Shown here piece after piece: positions 61,727-64,000 of a DNA stretch of 64,000 bases (position 1 is the stretch's first letter; the number at the start of each line of letters is the position of its first letter). Source of the DNA: Variovorax sp037204085 (GTDB lineage Bacteria; Pseudomonadota; Gammaproteobacteria; Burkholderiales; Burkholderiaceae_C); contig NZ_JBBCBW010000020.1 in the NCBI RefSeq assembly GCF_037204085.1, positions 44,026-108,025 of the forward strand, written 5' to 3'. The notes under the pieces were generated by a model. The model was not told where the DNA came from. It saw nothing but the letters and a program-made list of their open reading frames with translations, and did no database searches. Position numbers and translations under genes: made by a program.

Positions 61727-62761
61727 ATGCTGCGTCGTTCTATCCGCTGGGCCGCCGTGCCGGCCGCTCTGCTTTCGCTGGCCTTTGCCGCTTCGGCCCA
61801 GGGCCGCACCGAGCTGCTGGTGTACACCGCGCTCGAGGCCGACCAGGTGCAGGCCTACAAGGCCGCCTTCGAAAAGGAGAACCCGGCCATCGAACTGAAG
61901 TTCGTGCGCGACTCCACCGGCATCGTCACCGCCAAGCTGCTGGCCGAAAAAGCCAACCCGCAGGCCGACGTGGTGTGGGGCCTCGCCGCCACATCGCTGA
62001 TGCTGCTCGACAAGGAAGGCATGCTGCAACCCTATGCGCCCAAGGGCCTCGATGCCATCAAGCCGACGATGCGCGACCCGGCCAATCCCCCCAAGTGGGT
62101 GGGCATGGACGTGTGGTCGTCGGCCATCTGCTTCAACACTGCCGAAGCCACGAAGAAAAGCCTGCCCAAGCCCACCAGCTGGGCCGACCTGACCAACCCG
62201 GTCTACAAGGGCCAGATCACCATGCCCAACCCCGCGGCGTCGGGCACGGGCTACCTGATGGTGTCGGGCTGGATCCAGATGATGGGCGAAGAAAAGGCGT
62301 GGAAGTACATGGACGCGCTGCACCAGAACATCGGCATCTACAGCCAGTCGGGCAGCAAGCCCTGCCGCCAAGCCGGTGCCGGCGAGTTCGCGCTTGGCAT
62401 GTCGTTCGAATACCGCGCCAACAAGACCAAGCGCGACGGCGCGCCCATCGACATCGTGCTGCCCAAGGAAGGCCTGGGCTGGGACATGGAAGCCACCGGC
62501 ATCCTGAAGACCAGCAAGAAGCAGGACGCCGCCAAGGCGCTCGCCGACTGGGCCGTGACCAAGCAGGCCAACGAGCTGTATGCAAAGAACTTTGCGGTGC
62601 TCGCACTGCCAGGCATCCAGGAAAAGCTGGAGTTTGTGCCGGGCGATGTGGAGAAGCTGCTCGCCAAGAACGACTTCACCTGGGCTGCTGCCAACCGCGA
62701 CCGGATCCTGACGGAATGGTCGAAGCGCTACGAATCCAAGTCGGAAAAGAAGCCGATGTGA
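61727..62761 (+). CDS. 2-aminoethylphosphonate-type ABC transporter binding protein
   Basis: Periplasmic solute-binding protein of 344 residues; the signal peptide ends FAASA. The mature start LLVYTALEADQVQAYKAAF and the blocks DSTGIVTAKLLAEK, ADVVWGLAATSLMLLDKEG, KWVGMDVWSSAICFNT and GYLMVSGWIQMMGEEKAW are typical of the PhnS2-type 2-aminoethylphosphonate-binding family, related to iron(III)-binding proteins. The ATG at 61727 gives the signal peptide. It is followed by its ATPase gene and preceded divergently by a phosphonate HD gene, which supports a phosphonate ligand. Confidence 0.85.
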   Translation: MLRRSIRWAAVPAALLSLAFAASAQGRTELLVYTALEADQVQAYKAAFEKENPAIELKFVRDSTGIVTAKLLAEKANPQADVVWGLAATSLMLLDKEGMLQPYAPKGLDAIKPTMRDPANPPKWVGMDVWSSAICFNTAEATKKSLPKPTSWADLTNPVYKGQITMPNPAASGTGYLMVSGWIQMMGEEKAWKYMDALHQNIGIYSQSGSKPCRQAGAGEFALGMSFEYRANKTKRDGAPIDIVLPKEGLGWDMEATGILKTSKKQDAAKALADWAVTKQANELYAKNFAVLALPGIQEKLEFVPGDVEKLLAKNDFTWAAANRDRILTEWSKRYESKSEKKPM

Positions 62762-62798
62762 TCGTGCTTGAGAACAGCACCAGCTTCAGCCCCAGCAG

Positions 62799-63872
62799 AT
62801 GACCAGCTTTCTTTCTCTTCGCGGCATCGGCAAGTCCTTTGGCGCCACGCGGGTGCTCGACGGCATCGACCTGGACATCGAACCGGGCGAGTTCGTGTGC
62901 CTGCTCGGGCCCTCGGGCTGCGGCAAGACCACGCTGCTGCGCATCGTGTGCGGCATCGAGCGCGCCGACAGCGGGCAGATCCTGCTCGGCGGACAGGACA
63001 TCGCGGGCCTGCCGCCCGCGGCGCGCGGCTTTGGCGTGGTGTTCCAGTCGTACGCGCTGTTCCCCAACCTCACGGCGGCGCAGAACATTGCCTACGGCCT
63101 GCATCCCACGGGCGCACTGGCCCGCGAAATGGCCAAGCGCTCGCGCGAGATGCTCGACCTGGTCGGGCTGGCCGCGCATGCCGACAAATACCCGGTGCAG
63201 CTTTCGGGCGGCCAGCAGCAGCGCGTGGCACTGGCGCGCGCGCTGGCACCCAACCCGCGCCTGCTGTTGCTCGACGAACCATTGTCGGCACTCGATGCGC
63301 AGGTGCGCGCAAGCCTGCGAAGCGAAATACGCTCGCTGCAGAAGCGCCTGGGCATCGTTACCATCATGGTCACGCACGACCAGGAAGAAGCCCTCTCGAT
63401 GGCCGACCGCGTGGTGCTGATGCACAACGGCCGCATCGAGCAGGCCGGCACACCCGACGAGCTCTACCGGCAACCTCGCACCCGTTTTGTAGCGGGTTTT
63501 GTCGGCCGCATGAACATGCTGCCCGCCACAGTATTGGCCGATGGCAAAGTGCGTGTGCGCGACAGCGAGTTGTTCTGTGCGCCGGGCAGCCTGAGCGTCG
63601 GTGCGCAGGCCACAGTGGGCATTCGGCCCGAGCATGTGGTGGTCAAGCGCTTCGGTTCGGAGCTCGGCGCCAACAGCTTTGCGGCGCGGCTGTTGGACAC
63701 GGAATTCTTCGGCAACCGCACCTCGGCACGGCTGGCTTGCGAGTCGCTGGGTATCGAGATCGAAGCCGAGCTGCCGGCCGATGCGCGGGGCGACGGCGGG
63801 GAGCCGTTGGTGCCCAGCAGCATGGTGCATATCCAGTTGCCTTTGAATGCGCTGTCTGTTCTGGCGCATTGA
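62799..63872 (+). CDS. 2-aminoethylphosphonate-type ABC transporter ATPase
   Basis: ATP-binding subunit of 357 residues. Walker A is GPSGCGKTTLLRI, signature LSGGQQQRVALARAL, Walker B LLLLDEPLSALD and switch MVTHDQEEALSMADR; a TOBE-type C-terminus (TVGIRPEHVVVKRFG) follows. It belongs with the binding protein encoded 37 bp upstream. The permease gene is not in the window; the repeat copy that follows suggests it starts beyond the right end. Confidence 0.88.
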   Translation: MTSFLSLRGIGKSFGATRVLDGIDLDIEPGEFVCLLGPSGCGKTTLLRIVCGIERADSGQILLGGQDIAGLPPAARGFGVVFQSYALFPNLTAAQNIAYGLHPTGALAREMAKRSREMLDLVGLAAHADKYPVQLSGGQQQRVALARALAPNPRLLLLDEPLSALDAQVRASLRSEIRSLQKRLGIVTIMVTHDQEEALSMADRVVLMHNGRIEQAGTPDELYRQPRTRFVAGFVGRMNMLPATVLADGKVRVRDSELFCAPGSLSVGAQATVGIRPEHVVVKRFGSELGANSFAARLLDTEFFGNRTSARLACESLGIEIEAELPADARGDGGEPLVPSSMVHIQLPLNALSVLAH

Positions 63873-63924
63873 ATGCAGCCTCCTTTTGTTTGCTGCGTTG
63901 TGTTTGACGTGAGCGGTTCGGGGG

Positions 63925-64000
63925 GCGCACCCGCCGACGGGGTACCTTTCTCCGCGAATGTCCCCCGGCCTGCGGCCTCCTCCTTTATTTCGCTGCGCAA
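63925..64000. repeat. Large imperfect palindromic intergenic repeat, copy 3 (cut by window end)
   Basis: The last 76 bp match the left arm of copy 2 almost base for base (GGTACCTTTCTCCGCGAATG onward to CGCTGCGCAA). It is again next to an ABC transporter ATPase gene. The rest of the element lies beyond the window. Confidence 0.8.

Overview
The window is GC-rich, densely coded DNA with short intergenic gaps. Gene content and the style of its proteins (paired cyanophycin synthetases with their ABC exporter and DUF1854 partner, ChvE/GguAB sugar import, a 2-aminoethylphosphonate-type uptake cassette, many transporters) point to a soil or plant-associated betaproteobacterium of the Comamonadaceae, most like Variovorax. 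That assignment is inference from gene style. No rRNA, tRNA, prophage, transposase or CRISPR array was seen.

Layout. 1-9.6 kb: a 4-guanidinobutyrate/GABA module. A divergent MocR-type regulator faces gabT, followed by a polyamine-type ABC importer (ATPase, binding protein, two permeases), a GbuA-like ureohydrolase and gabD. Together they would import a guanidino or amino compound and convert it through GABA to succinate. 9.7-15.6 kb: a LoiP-like protease, then a copper-handling run (His/Cys-rich secreted protein, small secreted protein, TolC-type lipoprotein, multicopper oxidase, cupredoxin, CusF-like protein) with a convergent 19-cysteine cytosolic copper-storage protein. 15.9-22.7 kb: alpha/beta hydrolases, a DUF4142 lipoprotein and a stress group (manganese catalase, flavin oxidoreductase, zinc alcohol dehydrogenase, hypothetical). 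22.7-31.9 kb: RecQ, a lytic transglycosylase, a putative Na+/H+ antiporter, a lipoprotein hydrolase, an XRE-cupin regulator with a GNAT enzyme, and an unassigned helical protein next to an aldose epimerase.

31.9-48.9 kb: a complete non-phosphorylating sugar oxidation locus, most like the L-arabinose route to 2-oxoglutarate (mutarotase, SDR dehydrogenase, lactonase, aldonate dehydratase, 2-keto-3-deoxy-aldonate dehydratase, semialdehyde dehydrogenase). It has a GbpR-like LysR regulator and two interleaved sugar importers (ytfQ ... ytfR-ytfT-yjfF wrapped around chvE-gguA-gguB). Repeated TTGATA/TATCAA half-sites sit in both divergent promoters.

48.9-58.3 kb: small hypothetical proteins, two tandem secreted paralogues, then the cyanophycin cluster: cphA, a second synthetase whose Mur-ligase P-loop is degenerate, and divergently an ABC exporter with an extra N-terminal domain plus DUF1854. 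58.3-64 kb: queC, an SbmA/BacA-type ABC protein, and a phosphonate group: a PhnZ-like HD protein divergent from a 2-aminoethylphosphonate-type binding protein and ATPase, cut by the window end.

The clearest structure not explained by genes is a roughly 240-bp imperfect palindromic repeat present in two full copies (7.8 and 43.8 kb) and one cut copy (63.9 kb). Its arms are almost identical between copies while the centre drifts. Two shorter GC-rich hairpins near 43.76 and 45.19 kb resemble REP elements; the second is translated as part of a permease N-terminus.
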